This document shows, piece after piece, positions 26,801 through 37,633 of a stretch of DNA of 64,000 bases (position 1 is the stretch's first letter; each line of letters starts with the position of its first letter). The position numbers and the translations under genes are program-made. The notes under the pieces are model-generated. The model saw nothing but the letters and a program-made list of their open reading frames with translations, made no database searches and was not told the origin of the DNA. Origin of the DNA: Paragonimus skrjabini miyazakii (taxonomy: Eukaryota > Platyhelminthes > Trematoda > Plagiorchiida > Troglotrematidae); assembly GCA_014338405.1 (NCBI GenBank), contig JTDE01000458.1, positions 188,796-252,795 on the forward strand. The letters run 5' to 3'.

Positions 26801-28983
26801 AAGTTGTTGTCCTAAGCGCTCCTACTGGAAGTCCCTTCAAGTGGCCAACACGTTTTATATTTTATACCAGTTGGCTGATCTGTCCTAACATTTGCCGGTT
26901 TCTGTATTTACCGTGATTGTTGACGGCTTTAAGGGCTGTAGACAATGTGCAACGCAATTAGAGGATGGGGGAACGTAAATGTTGCTTAAGTATACAACCA
27001 GCTTTATCCGAAACCGACATTTATTATATGGCAGACCTTTTGGGATAAATTTGAGTTACACTCAGCAAAGTAACCTAGGAGGGATTCTTACCCATGTATT
27101 TCAGATTTTCTAAAAATAAGCCGTTTACTAGTATTCATGTGAAAAGGTAGAAGTGTACATAACACTCACTCGACTCATCTCATTCAATTCATAAAATTAG
27201 TTTTTAAATGAACGTGTTACTTATATGCAGTGGGTAACAACGCAACTTTTTCTATAAAAAATATAGCTCTGTAGTAATGCCAGCTGTTTAGTAGATGTAT
27301 TCTGAGCAACACTGCGAATATTTCTGAATTACAGTTAGCTAGGAAGGAATAGTTTAACTCCTACCGATTTTAGTAACAACTTGCCAGTTTGTTATGCTAA
27401 AGAAGACGTTACACCTACCGGTTAATGTGCTGTAAAACGGAAGGACGGAAGACGAATGAGTATTAACTCTTCCTGAAAGGGTTTTTGGTCTTTCGGAATA
27501 GTTTCTGTTGTTTGCTGCAAACCAGACACTCTATTAGTTTCACTCTTGTTTGAATTTATCAAGCAGAGTTAGCCTGGATGAAGTTCAGACCCGTAGCCCT
27601 TTTAGTTACGAACCAAAGGTTTTACCTTCTGGATTGCCAGTTCTATGGCCTTCGATTGTGATGAGGGATATAAATATTACCTGTGCCTTGTTCACGCTCC
27701 CCCGTTCTTGCCTCCATTAAGCCACTGAAGTAATGTTGATCATATTGGCGTGCCCAGAATGTTGCCGGCAACAAAGGTTAGTTTGCTTTAAAAGCGAGTA
27801 CATACTTTGAAAAATACACCACCGCGCAACAGCTGCCCCTGTCACTATCCGAGTTACCAGAATACAACTCGGTTGTCATTCCATGTCGTAACACCTATCC
27901 AGAGTTGTTAGTAACAAAACTAATCGCCACTCCGTCTCTATCCCATACAAACTAGAGCAGTGATCCTCAGGGAACGCTTTTGGACAACTCACTAGTCGTC
28001 GACATCATTAGTGGTTCCTTACACTGTGTATTACTGAAGGTCACAAAGAACTGCCAAGAATGCTTGCAGCATTCCATTTCCCACATATCAAAACATGGAC
28101 TGTAATTATTACCACACTTTTTTTAAAAAAAAAGATCGCTCACTAGCGTAAGTAGACTGGACCCTGACGATAAGTGGCATTTTGCATACTCCAGTGACAT
28201 ATGGGGATAAGCTAGATGATTTAATGTTGATACCACTTGAAACGTTCAATTCAAACAGGCTGATAGATAGCTGTTTTACCAATCTACGGTCTTCTGATTT
28301 TCCATATGGGACTGGAACTAATTTTTAATTCCCGCAAACGGTCTTAGTTTTGATCTACCACTACTTACTGAGTAATTTGCAAAACAGTTTTCTGAGGCGA
28401 AGGTCACAGTAAACATGGGTAGCTCTTCCTCTAGAATTATCAGAAAAGCCATGAGGACTTAGGTGCTGAGTTTCGAATCCAACACCTCTTGATACTGATA
28501 ATGAAAGGAATGGGAAGGAGGAGGAGGAATCACTGTTACAGAATACAAGCAGCTGTTTTTCAAACAAGGAGTATAGTCTAACAGTTACGCACATTTCTTT
28601 TTTAAGTTGTTCGTTGTTCAGGTGTTTAATTTTTGTTTTATTAATTTTCAGCATTTATTACTATTCTCTTCAGCTAACATCAATAAACCGAACCATCTAC
28701 TTCAGTGCATCCTCAAACAGGGTACTCAGATGTTGATCACCAGATCTCATCATGGAGACCCAGCTGCTTATTGGTCAAACTCCAGCTTCAGAAGTGAGTA
28801 AATCTTACATCATGTGGAAACTATTAACAGTGCTTCCTTCACAGTTGCCATAATAAAGTGAGTCTGGAATGATATCAAGGGGGGAAACTGTGTAGAATGG
28901 GTCACAACACTTAACACGGTTTAAGTTAATGTGACAAGGATCGACAACACTGAACGACAATGCGAATCACATCAACTGCTCAC
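14849..28983 (-). other. Rootletin intron 2 (about 14.1 kb)
   Basis: The largest gap in the gene. No element or RNA gene could be identified in it. Open frames of 94-139 codons occur on both strands (for example 16501-16124 minus, 15253-15636 plus, 24382-24801 plus, 21745-21434 minus), but none shows a motif, splice context or family resemblance. The intron is clearly not densely packed with young repeats like the right half of the window. It may be old, eroded transposon sequence. Confidence 0.8.
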
Positions 28984-29067
28984 CACTTTATCGGATGCTT
29001 CCAGTTCAGACTTTAATTGTTCCACTTCTAACTCCAAATCAGAAGTGCGCTTTTTATACTGCATAAC
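28984..29067 (-). CDS. CROCC: Rootletin, coding exon 2 (84 bp)
   Basis: A small exon between CTGATGCAG and GTGAGC, 28 codons, phase 0 at both ends. The product VMQYKKRTSDLELEVEQLKS matches 'ILQYKKRCSELEQQLLERS' of vertebrate rootletin. It joins exon 1 (...QKLQTK) to exon 3 (LQTTTE...) to give QKLQTK-VMQYKKR, the exact counterpart of 'QRLQGKILQYKKR'. It is too short to be found by ORF length. Confidence 0.94.
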
Positions 29068-31410
29068 CTGCATCAGTAAAGTAGATTTAGATATACGTAA
29101 TTTGTACATTCAGTAATTTTCACATAAACCGGATGTATAATTGCAATAGTTTTACTAACTATACTCCGTAACAGGTAACGGAGAAACACGGAAGTAGATA
29201 AAAAATGAACAGGACAAAATTTCTCAACACAGGAGTGCGTCCGCTTCAAACCCACACCATTGATAACAGAATCTTAAACTATAACCATAACCAGAAGGCT
29301 GGTAATGTTTTGGTCACTAAAGCTTAAAGTTGTAGTCTTCATTCGAACAGGCTTTTTACATAAACCATTTGACTGAGGTCTCTAGTTTAACCCAGATGGT
29401 GCCAAAGGTGCAGTGTGCAGCCAACGATAGGTTGCCATTTGCAGAATATATTCTGGTCACCGAAGCCTGTGGAACAAAACTCAAAAGCGTCGACAAGACA
29501 TACCGTTCTTCAATTCAAATTTCATCCAAATTTATCAAAAAACGAATTGTAGACGAGTGAGTACAAACAATCAGTCAGGTACACGGAGTGAAAGTTAGTA
29601 TCCAGCTCCTACGTGTGTCAATCCAAATCCCAACATATCTCTTTTGCGCTGTAATCGCACTCTTCGTACTGTTCTGGGCTATCTTCACCTTCATTAAGAT
29701 TAGCTTATTTTTTTAAATACTTATGGACATTCATTTATTCGGAGATTTGTATTCATATCCGCTGTTCACTACAATGTGCCATCTTCCTGTGAGTTAATCG
29801 AAACGTATAACTGGTGCACCACGTCAACTAACAATGATAATGTTAAGGAATTCGAAATACAATGTGCGGTCTATGGCGGGTTGTCGGTCGATTGACCCAC
29901 GTGCCTTCAAATTTGGGCAACAACGTTGCAAATTCTGTTACATTATAGAGCCCAGACACAAACGCTTAAAAGCGGCCTTATGCATTCCTTAAAAACCGAG
30001 CTGTTTTATCTTATGCCACATGCACTGCGTGAAACGACATATCCCTCCATCAGTTTGGCGTTTAGAATTTTTTCGCGAAGACACCTACGGCACTTTTTCA
30101 AAATCTATAAGCATATCCACTGAGCAGACCTGTGACTGTATTGTCATAAGGCTTTGGAATGAGAGATCGTGGATTGTGAATCGTTCAGCCAACAAAAATG
30201 TGTAAACGATAAGAATGTACTTTTGAAGAAAAAGTAAACGCACCGCATATAGTTGAGTAACCGAACAGAAAATGGTTCCAAACGTACTATCAGCAGCCCA
30301 ACCAGCGGGAGCACGCAAAACTTCTGCGTGGCGGTGCTCCGAAAGATCCGCTTCCGATGAGCAACATGGCCACTAGCATGCAGGAGGCAAGACGTCCCAT
30401 CATTAAACTCTATCAGTCCCGCTGCTTATAAGCCTGGATGGTGGCAGCAAAGTTTTGTTCTGACGCTGCTGATCGACAAATTTCTGTAAGTTTCCGTAGC
30501 TGGGCAAGGATGCCAATATGGAACTTTGTGCCTGTTGCAAACGAACAGTTACCGTCAACCTTGGACTTTTCAATATGGTAACAGATCGAGTTTCCATTGA
30601 ATGTTTGATACAGTTGTTTATCAATTCGGCAAGCTTTTCAGAATAAATATGCACCCCAATCTGTCAGATCAAAGTTTGATCTGATTTGTGGGTACGAGCT
30701 CCACAATGAGGGACTATTACCTGTTGCACTTTCAACAGAAGTCGTCATCACTTGCTTCATCTCGGCTGTAGAAATGTCCACCGATTATCTGTTTTCGTTT
30801 ACTTTTTTCACTGAATGCGAAGTTCAATGACATCACTGAACTCATATAGTGTTTGATACGTCAGATGGTAAAGTTAAGAGCCGGTATGAAGTGGACTGAA
30901 TGAATCGGCGTAGATGATTTTTTCAGAGTATCACTCATATCACAAATGCAGTGATCAAAAACAGACCGACAGCTTTTGACAATCATCATCGTAAACAGGA
31001 AAAGATTCACAGCTGTACGAAGGACCAAACTGGACTGAAGTATTCTACATAACACGTTCTGCCTAATTTTTGTAAGTTCAACATTCAGTCTGTATGGCTG
31101 AATTCTGTATCTTGGGTTCATCTTTTGTGAGGGTGAGTCACGTAAATGCAAGCAGACACAGTCAACTGGAGTACCTCACTGTGACATTTTTATACAGTAC
31201 GAACGACGCATATGTCAGAACCTTCATGACTACTTAATACTAATGGGTGGGAATGGGCAGGAAATATTCTGGCTGTTGAACAAGTCAATTAAATACAGAA
31301 CAACTAGTTTCGGATTCGAACTGGCTTTAGCAAATAGCATTTACAACCGTTAAAGAACTCACCATAAAAAAGTTATCTAATTTACCAATGTTATGGAATG
31401 GTGGACTTAC
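29068..31410 (-). other. Rootletin intron 1 of those visible
   Basis: 2.3 kb. Because exons 1 and 2 join seamlessly in sequence and phase, the minus-strand frame at 30654-30403 is not an extra rootletin exon. I do not recognise that frame (it contains LQQAQSSILASLPSYGNLQK). Nothing else is assigned. Confidence 0.8.
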
Positions 31411-31740
31411 TTTCGTTTGTAATTTTTGTATGAGTTGAGCCTGCTTTTGTTGGCCTTCTTGATAAGCAGCTAACTTCCTTCGGTAACTTTCTGACTCGTC
31501 TATTCTTGATCTCTGATCAGACGCCGTATTACTGGTATTTTTGTGATTAGAAGTGGTCGGTCTCTCTAAGGGATACTTCTTCTCGGCGTCTGACTGAAAC
31601 AAAACTTCGCTTCCTCCTTCACTGTACTCTGTGCTACACAAAGCCTCAAGCTGAGCCGGATCCATTCCAGCTAGGTGAAAGAATCGATCCAAGCTAAGTT
31701 CGTCTGTTGGTTGTGAAGTGTCGGTTACTGGCGCAGCTTC
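31411..31740 (-). CDS. CROCC: Rootletin, coding exon 1 of those visible (gene start lies upstream)
   Basis: Acceptor TGTCAACAACCAG after a pyrimidine-rich tract, donor GTAAGT, 330 bp, phase 0 at both ends, 110 residues. The first 75 residues are variable and polar (SLDRFFHLAGMDPAQLEA, then a Ser/Thr/Asn-rich part). The end, ESYRRKLAAYQEGQQKQAQL, is nearly identical to the vertebrate rootletin segment 'ASYRRKLQAYQEGQQRQAQL'. In vertebrates this lies after a further N-terminal region whose equivalent ('ELSRVEDLLAQ...IKYNAVSERLE') was not found upstream in this window, so the first exon or exons may lie in the unassigned sequence to the right or be too diverged to see. An in-frame stop just upstream of the acceptor supports the exon boundary. 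Confidence 0.94.
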
Positions 31741-32559
31741 CTGGTTGTTGACATAATGAAAGAAAGTTTGTTAACTGACCTAAACAGTTGAAATTGGTTT
31801 AATTTCAGTTAATTCGTGATTTATGCCAAGAATATCTTTTACCTACCACTTTATACCCAAACGTATCTATAAAACTTATAATTTACTAATTCATTCGGTA
31901 TGGTCGTCGCTCACGCATCCCTAATTCTGTAGTTGTTTGTGAATTACTGTCCTCGGACTAGTTGTAAACACAAAGTGATGAACGGAAATAAATAAATAAC
32001 TACTTGGCAGATGCTATCAACATATAGTCTGGCAGTATAAAGTAACGCAACGGTGAATCAACGTTCAGGTAGAGATGCATACTTGTTATCTTTGGGAATG
32101 GATTAGGAGGTAGCCAGGAACTTCCCCAGTTATGTGTCCACATTTGATTTTGAAATGTTTAACAAATTGGACCGCGACTACATACTTGGACAGCGTCCCA
32201 ATGTAAATAAATGTTGCCAGCAAGTGTTTTAGTTGTGTTATAGTCGGCCTATTGCAAACTCTAACTTCAGGGAATGACCCCGTAAATTCTCACCTTTGAT
32301 CACTGTAAGGTGTGTTGGTGCATGACCTGGTTTGCGATGGGCATACCTCTAAGATGCATGTAATTTATCGGAAACCGATCTAAATTTCCTCATCTCTTCA
32401 GTATATGGCTCCCTGAATTCGATTACAACACTCCTGAGGAAGGCCATCCAAGATGGTTGAAACATAGTGTATTACAACTTGCTCAAAACGTTATGTTATT
32501 CTCAATCCATTTATCAATAACAAGAATAAAATGGACGTTGGTGTGTTGGTAGAATAAGT
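31741..32559. other. No recognisable feature
   Basis: About 0.8 kb between the first visible rootletin exon and the Penelope-like element. Nothing assigned. Confidence 0.6.
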
Positions 32560-33690
32560 GGAAGGACTAATGTTATGTTACGCATAGTGTTCAGTTTCAG
32601 TTGAATGGGGATCTATATAGACAGAAAGATGAAGTGGCAATGTGATCCCAGACTCGGTCCGTTGCTCACAGACGTATTTATGGCCAGGGTGAAACCTAAA
32701 CAATTAGGAACTGCAGCTTCCGGATTTCTGTTCTATAACCACTAAGTAAATGATCTATTCGGCGTGATCGAAGATACCACTGATGCGCGCGATCTTCCAC
32801 TGGTGTTTAATCGTGCGCACCCCGATAATCGGTTTACTCTAGAGGAAGGGAAGGGTGATGGGTTGTCTTTTCTTGGTGTGATAATGCTCCGCAAAGCAGT
32901 CGAACACATCCAAAAATTCGGTCACAAGAAACATGTGGAAGAGATAGTGCAGTCATTCTGTGGGTTTTGTTCCGTTGGGGGGAACAGAACTATTGATTCT
33001 TAACCGATAGAGCAAGAAATGTGCGCCAGACATCATAGACAACAGGTGTCAACAAATCTGAAATATATTTTGTCAGAATGAGTATCCAGAGAAATTCATA
33101 AACATGAACATGAAGTTAGAACTACTTAATCAATAGCAGAACCAGCAGCGAAAAAGTTCATTTCCATCAGCATGGTATTTTAAGGCGATACACCTAGCGA
33201 ACAGGTAGACCGTAGGTTAACAAATGCACCGGCTAAGACATACCATGCCGCAAGAATTATCATTTGATTTAGGAGCCGACTAGTATGGGTATCACCTTGG
33301 AGATAGTGTGCTAAACCTTTCTTCGTCATTTAGTATTTATCCCCTCACCTGCCGTTGATAAGTCGGCTAAATTGGGTAAACCACTCGGTGACTGTCTGAC
33401 GGCATCAGTGAGCACGTCCCCAAATGGTTCTGTAAATGTGTGAAAAAACTCATCTCAAGTGCTGCTGGACCGTGTTTTGTCAACATGGGGTATAAAATTA
33501 GGGATGATGGAGCTATTAAGATTATTTGCCAAGCTTCCAACCCCCACGCCCTAACAGCCAAGATAAGGCTTCGATCGATGTCAAAAGGGATCACAATCAA
33601 GCTGCACAAGCCCCAGCCGTGCGCTCAAAGGAAATTCGTAGAGGACCCGCGCGTCCCGTGGCTAAGTATGCGTAAACTGACTGTACCTCA
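32560..33690 (+). mobile_element. Penelope-like retroelement, RT plus GIY-YIG (decayed)
   Basis: The remains can be read in order on the plus strand despite stops and frameshifts. VQFQLNGDLYRQKDEVAM ends at a stop where 'GSPLG' is expected. GPLLTDVFMARV is at 32656-32690. The catalytic box reads YNH-stop-VNDLFG (about 32737) in place of 'YN-YVDDIFG'. FNRAHPDNRFTLEEGKGDGL then SFLGV follow at about 32810-32880. After a gap come IG-stop-TTR, LSDGISEHVPKWF (about 33370-33430), GYKIRDDGAIKIICQASNPH and PQPCAQRKFVEDPRVPWL (to about 33660). This is the PLE order: reverse transcriptase, linker, GIY-YIG endonuclease, C-terminal 'LC-QK-FV--L-LPW'. The Tyr and first Asp of the active site are lost, so the element is inactive. 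PLEs are known to encode hammerhead ribozymes in their terminal repeats, and a hammerhead SINE starts about 400 bp downstream on the same strand. Confidence 0.83.
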
Positions 33691-34095
33691 TTCATCCAAC
33701 AATCTGATTAACACGCCGTCACATACCAGCCACGTGTACTACCTAGACCCAACGCATGCAAACAAGCACACCGTCAGGTTAGACTATGATTCACACAATC
33801 TCCATGATTAGTCCCATCCAGTATGAGTCCATTCCAGTTCTATACATATCCGATAAGAATGACCGAAAACAGCCGTTGGCAACCTTAAACTTTCGTAAAT
33901 ACTCAGGGTATAATGGGACAACCGAAGGTATGAAATTGCCAAAGTAAAGGCGAAACTTGTGTATGCTCGCTTTCGGATATTGGAGAAGACACCAGTATGG
34001 GAAGTTACACAACTTTTTCCCAAACGGCTTAGTATCACTCGGGCTGGCTCAGCTTAGGCTTCACAATGTGTGGATCAAATAAATATATTTCGTTT
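33691..34095. other. Spacer between PLE and HHR-SINE copy 1
   Basis: No gene. It may contain the untranslated 3' end of the Penelope-like element, but no terminal repeat was recognised. Confidence 0.5.
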
Positions 34096-34294
34096 ACTGA
34101 TGAGTAGTAGGGGAATTAGGTTTTCCGTGATTTAAAGTTGGAGAGAAGTCCTAGTCGATGTGTCATCGACTGGAGCTAACAGGACAGTCACTATATCTCC
34201 TACTAAGACGATCGGGCAACCTGATCATTACTCATAAGCGAAAGTGGTTGAACGTTCAAATATGACATTTCGGTCATGCCTAGTGTGAGATCAA

Positions 34295-34305
34295 TGGCGC
34301 AGTGG
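34295..34305 (+). promoter_or_regulatory. Pol III A box of HHR-SINE copy 1
   Basis: TGGCGCAGTGG fits the A-box consensus TRGYNNARNGG. The matching B box is degenerate in this copy. Confidence 0.75.
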
Positions 34306-34366
34306 TAAACACGGTTGCCTCATGAAAGCCTGACCGAAATTCTAGTCCCGGCCGTGGCAAGGATGT

Positions 34367-34411
34367 GCACCACTGATGAGCTTTAGTGAGAACGAAACTC
34401 GAGTCTACTGC
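34367..34411 (+). ncRNA. Hammerhead ribozyme, decayed copy
   Basis: The conserved core is kept: CTGATGAG at 34373-34380, GAAA at 34394-34397, and GTC ending at 34405. The helices are damaged, however. Stem I is GCACCA against TACTGC (two mismatches), and stem II is GCTTT against AGAAC (one mismatch, one G-U). Self-cleavage is therefore doubtful. Confidence 0.75.
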
Positions 34412-34483
34412 GTCTTTTCGAGAGGGGCCGAGTGGAAAGTCCACGGGAATGCGACAGCTGCGAACAACTGTGGGTGATGTCCA

Positions 34484-35151
34484 TATTTTTAATTGCATAC
34501 ATATTCTTCACTATAGAGCTCCTAATTCTCGTTCGCATATATACGTGGTTAGTTTGACATTATCAAGGTAATATTCAGCGCTGTTTTGAAAAAGAATGCG
34601 CACGAATTTATATCCCTGTTGGCTATGTACCACGTTTCATTATCTACTGACCACTGACCAGAATAGCTCGAGTCATTTCTTAAAGCTTACACATTTAAGG
34701 AACACCCTACAGTACTGCAGCTACTTTGTTCTTGGTGTAGAGTAGCAACTGCGATTAGACATTGCTCGGTACTTCAAGACCATATAATATTAGCTGGTTG
34801 CGCAGGATAGTCTCTAGAAGGAACCAGTATTTTAATTGTTCATTCTTTCATAGCTTGCAGACAAACAAACAAGTGTCACCTAAGACTGTAGCCACTGAGT
34901 TCCTTTGGTGGTACTAAATGTGTAACTTTACCAAAACCTCTCTGCTAAAACGGGATAAATTACATTAGTGAGCAATACCTCGTCAACAACTTTGAACGAA
35001 AATCCGTTAGCAATCAGATGGTTTGTCACGCCATGTGCTTTAACATTAAGTTCAAAGTCTGCTTTCTTGTTGGGGATATCTGTCCAGTGAGCCTTTCATT
35101 CACACGTAGACTACCGAATGCAAGGCTGTTGGTGATGTTCGATCTATATGA
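34484..35151. other. Spacer between HHR-SINE copies 1 and 2
   Basis: No gene. Near its end, about 35112-35141, the order AATGC, GCTG, then TTGGTGATGTTC resembles the 3' tail of the SINE family. This suggests an older truncated copy directly before copy 2. Confidence 0.45.
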
Positions 35152-35380
35152 AAATCAAAAATGCCCTACTACTCATCAGTAATCAAATACCGCTCAACAA
35201 GTCAATGATTTCTGTGATTTCAACTTAGAGAGAAGTCCTAGTCGATGGGTCATCGATTGGAGTTAACAGACAGTAACTGTGTCTCCTATCGAGACGATCG
35301 GGCAACTTGACCATTACTCACAAGCGAAAGTGGATGAGCGTTCTCATATGATAATTCGGTCGTGCCTAACGTGAGGTCAA

Positions 35381-35435
35381 TGGCGCAGTGGGAAACACGG
35401 TTGCCTCATGAACAAAATGTCCCTGGTTCAAGTCC
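35381..35435 (+). promoter_or_regulatory. Pol III A and B boxes of HHR-SINE copy 2
   Basis: A box TGGCGCAGTGG at 35381-35391 and B box GGTTCAAGTCC at 35425-35435, at tRNA-like spacing. The B box differs from the consensus GGTTCGANTCC at one position. Confidence 0.85.
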
Positions 35436-35453
35436 CGGAAGTGGCGATGATAT

Positions 35454-35498
35454 GCACTACTGACGAGCTCTAATGAGAGCGAAACTCGAGTCTAGTGC
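35454..35498 (+). ncRNA. Hammerhead ribozyme, type I, intact
   Basis: Forty-five nucleotides. Stem I GCACTA (35454-35459) pairs with TAGTGC (35493-35498), 6 bp. The core box CTGACGAG is at 35460-35467. Stem II is GCTCT / AGAGC (35467-35471, 35476-35480) with loop AATG. GAAA is at 35481-35484. Stem III is the 2-bp AC/GT with loop TCGA (35484-35491). The cleavage nucleotide is C35492 in GTC, with predicted cleavage between 35492 and 35493. Every invariant hammerhead position is present. The very short stem III is typical of animal genomic type I hammerheads, which are thought to work best as dimers. Confidence 0.94.
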
Positions 35499-35580
35499 TT
35501 CTTTTCGAAAGGGGCAGACTGGAAAGTCTATGGGAATGCGACAGCTGCGATCAATTGTGGGTGATGTTCAATCTATATGA

Positions 35581-37633
35581 GGTTGTGTTCTTTAGCATCC
35601 CGATGACGTCGACCTCACTAATGACGATATAATCAAAAAAGTTCGGCTTTCAACCCATCTAGTATAAACCTGGAAACAGTCAAACTTTCAGCACTGCCTT
35701 GAATAACCCGCGTGTGACGGAGAGCTCTGAAGCATGGACTAAACGATTTGTGGGGTAATCAATTTTACACGTTATCAAAGTATAAATTCGTTCAACAAAT
35801 GACAATCAGTTTTATGTTACTCAAGGCTATAGCGGTTACTCATTCCGCATGAAACGACCTTTAGAATAAACTGGTCAAACGAGTAAAGTTTTAGACTACC
35901 CAAACTACCCTCCAAAAGTAATATGGAAAACTTAGCAACGACTACATAATATTTAGAGTGCTACACAACCATTTTTTACTGACCTCCCATAACTTCGGGG
36001 CAGCCACATAAAACATGGACGGTTCACCCTCTTTCCTCCACTCAAAAACATATCTACGTTTTACCTGCTGTAAATGGGTCTTGCTGAGTATGGAGAGCTT
36101 GCAGCTTTTCCATTTTGTTGAATACTGAAATTCCATTACAGTAAAGCCACTTCCAAGGGAAAAAATTTGCTGCAGTTCGTCAGCGTAGTCGATGGACCTG
36201 TTGGAGACGACTTATCCGTGTTTAGACATACGTTCTTATTGTATTAAACCTTACGCCACTCCTATTATTTCAATTTTAAACTATGGGTTGCTTTTCGGCT
36301 TTTCTCATAATTGTATGATAGTCCCGCAGCAGTGTCCATCACTAAAGCTCCACTGCTAAAGAAGGCAATGAGGATGCAAGCGAGTAGCTCAAATCGATGT
36401 GTACCTACTGTGGTGTGTCCGGTGTAGAAAATGAGCAACAGTATGACAGATCAGAGAAACTAGTGAGCAGTGCCAGTCTACACCAGTTTTGGGTTAAGTT
36501 CTCCCCTACTGAAGTTGGGTTTCAAGCATTGGTTTGACAAACACTCGGCTGGAACTGGACCAATGACAGTCATGCCACAAATTATGTGAATACAGAATGC
36601 CAGAGAGACGGTCAATAATTGTCACACTAATTTATTTTTCCAAAATAATTTCTTACTGGTAAACACCCCACCCAATGATTGCACAACAATAATAATAATA
36701 ATAACAATTCTCAGACGATCAGTGTATTTCAGTTTGACTGAAACTTGACAGTGTTTTTAAGGCACCTGCATCCAAATCGTCGTACACTATCGTCTGCTGC
36801 TTAAAATTTTGCCAAGACATTTTGGTTTAAAGGGAGAAAGAGTTACTGGTTGTTACGTTTAGGACAAAGTAGTAAATCTAACCGAAATCTAACTAACAGA
36901 TAGTCTTTTGGTATAATGAGACTAGTAGAAAACTGGTGTCGCGTGGCTTAGCAAATGTCAAAATCATGGTAAACGGAACCGGTTTCTGGATGTCAAACCA
37001 TTTTACACTACCTCAACCTGGATCATTAACATAGATTGCACATTCGTTGTTCAGCTGTGCTGACAAAAATGCTTTGGTTACAGAGACATCTGGAAAAATT
37101 GCCACCCAAAATTTTCTGTTTGTTAATGCGGGGACGAATGGATCCGAAAAGTAATCTTTGGCTTACTGAACGTTCGAAACAAACCAGAATTTATTGTGGT
37201 AGCTCAGTGTGATGGCATACTTCATGTGAGTCAAACCAAGTGGTTAACTGAACCTTTATTCAGACTACGCGTTAGAGTATGCGTGGTAGAAGAGAAAACC
37301 TTCTCACACACTTCGCAAACTAATGATGTCATTAGAATACAGTGAGAACAATGAGAGTGTAAAGCTGTCACTTCCCTGTACTGTTTGCCAAATTGATCGA
37401 AAGATTTCATTCGCATGTATGCCATTTTCGATGTCATCTCATAGCCAAAATTTACAGCGACTTATAAGAAGATGAACTTCTTCTACTACAGATTACTTTC
37501 AGTTTGATTGCCTGAATTTTGTCAAAATACCAACGGTTACACCATTACACTCCGTGTACTGTGTGCCCAAAGTTGAATGTTGTACAGTTGTTGGAAGACA
37601 AATGTATGAATCAGAAGCAAAAAATTTCCAAAA
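35581..37633. other. No recognisable gene
   Basis: 2 kb with only short frames. It contains a minor (AAT)n run at 36688-36704. A 60-bp minus-strand segment at 36124-36065 has good splice signals, but its phase does not fit rootletin (see rejected items). Confidence 0.55.
36688..36704. repeat. (AAT)n microsatellite
   Basis: Five to six AAT units. Confidence 0.85.

Larger units (their letters stand above)
34096..34483 (+). mobile_element. HHR-SINE copy 1 (tRNA-derived SINE with decayed hammerhead)
   Basis: Starts ACTGATGAGTAGTAGGGG and ends GGGTGATGTCCA, about 388 bp. Order: a 200-nt head, a Pol III A box TGGCGCAGTGG at 34295-34305, a worn B box near 34339-34350 (TTCTAGTCC), a hammerhead at 34367-34411, then a conserved 70-nt tail ending in the family's GGGTGATGTNCA. 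It shares the whole layout with copies 2-4, and its sequence has diverged most among the four full ones. No clear target-site duplication was found, consistent with greater age. It is non-autonomous, with no coding capacity. Confidence 0.88.
35152..35570 (+). mobile_element. HHR-SINE copy 2 (intact hammerhead, inverted 5' end)
   Basis: Same family as copy 1: A box 35381-35391, B box GGTTCAAGTCC 35425-35435, hammerhead 35454-35498, tail ending GGGTGATGTTCA. ATCTATATGA occurs on both sides (35142-35151 and 35571-35580) and may be the target-site duplication. The repeated stretch actually extends to about 21 bp with one mismatch, because an SINE-like tail precedes it. The first 32 bp (35152-35183) are the reverse complement of the family's own 5' end (contains CTACTACTCATCAGTAAT), so the 5' end was inverted during insertion. 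After that the head matches copy 1 from GTGATTTCAACTT (about 35214) onward. Confidence 0.9.

Noticed and set aside
28652..28793. Plus-strand exon-like segment with a good acceptor (TTAATTTTCAG) and donor (GTGAGT)
   Set aside because: The peptide is not recognised, and the only nearby candidate partner (about 29382-29555) is not compatible in phase and has a poor acceptor.
30403..30654. Minus-strand frame of 83 codons between rootletin exons 1 and 2, tested as an exon
   Set aside because: Exons 1 and 2 join without gap in sequence and phase and match vertebrate rootletin directly, leaving no room for it.
36065..36124. A 60-bp minus-strand segment with AG and GT borders encoding NKMEKLQALHTQQDPFTA, considered as the first rootletin exon
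   Set aside because: The frame that gives this peptide ends in a phase that does not fit the next known exon, the peptide has no match in rootletin, and the other frames look like noise.
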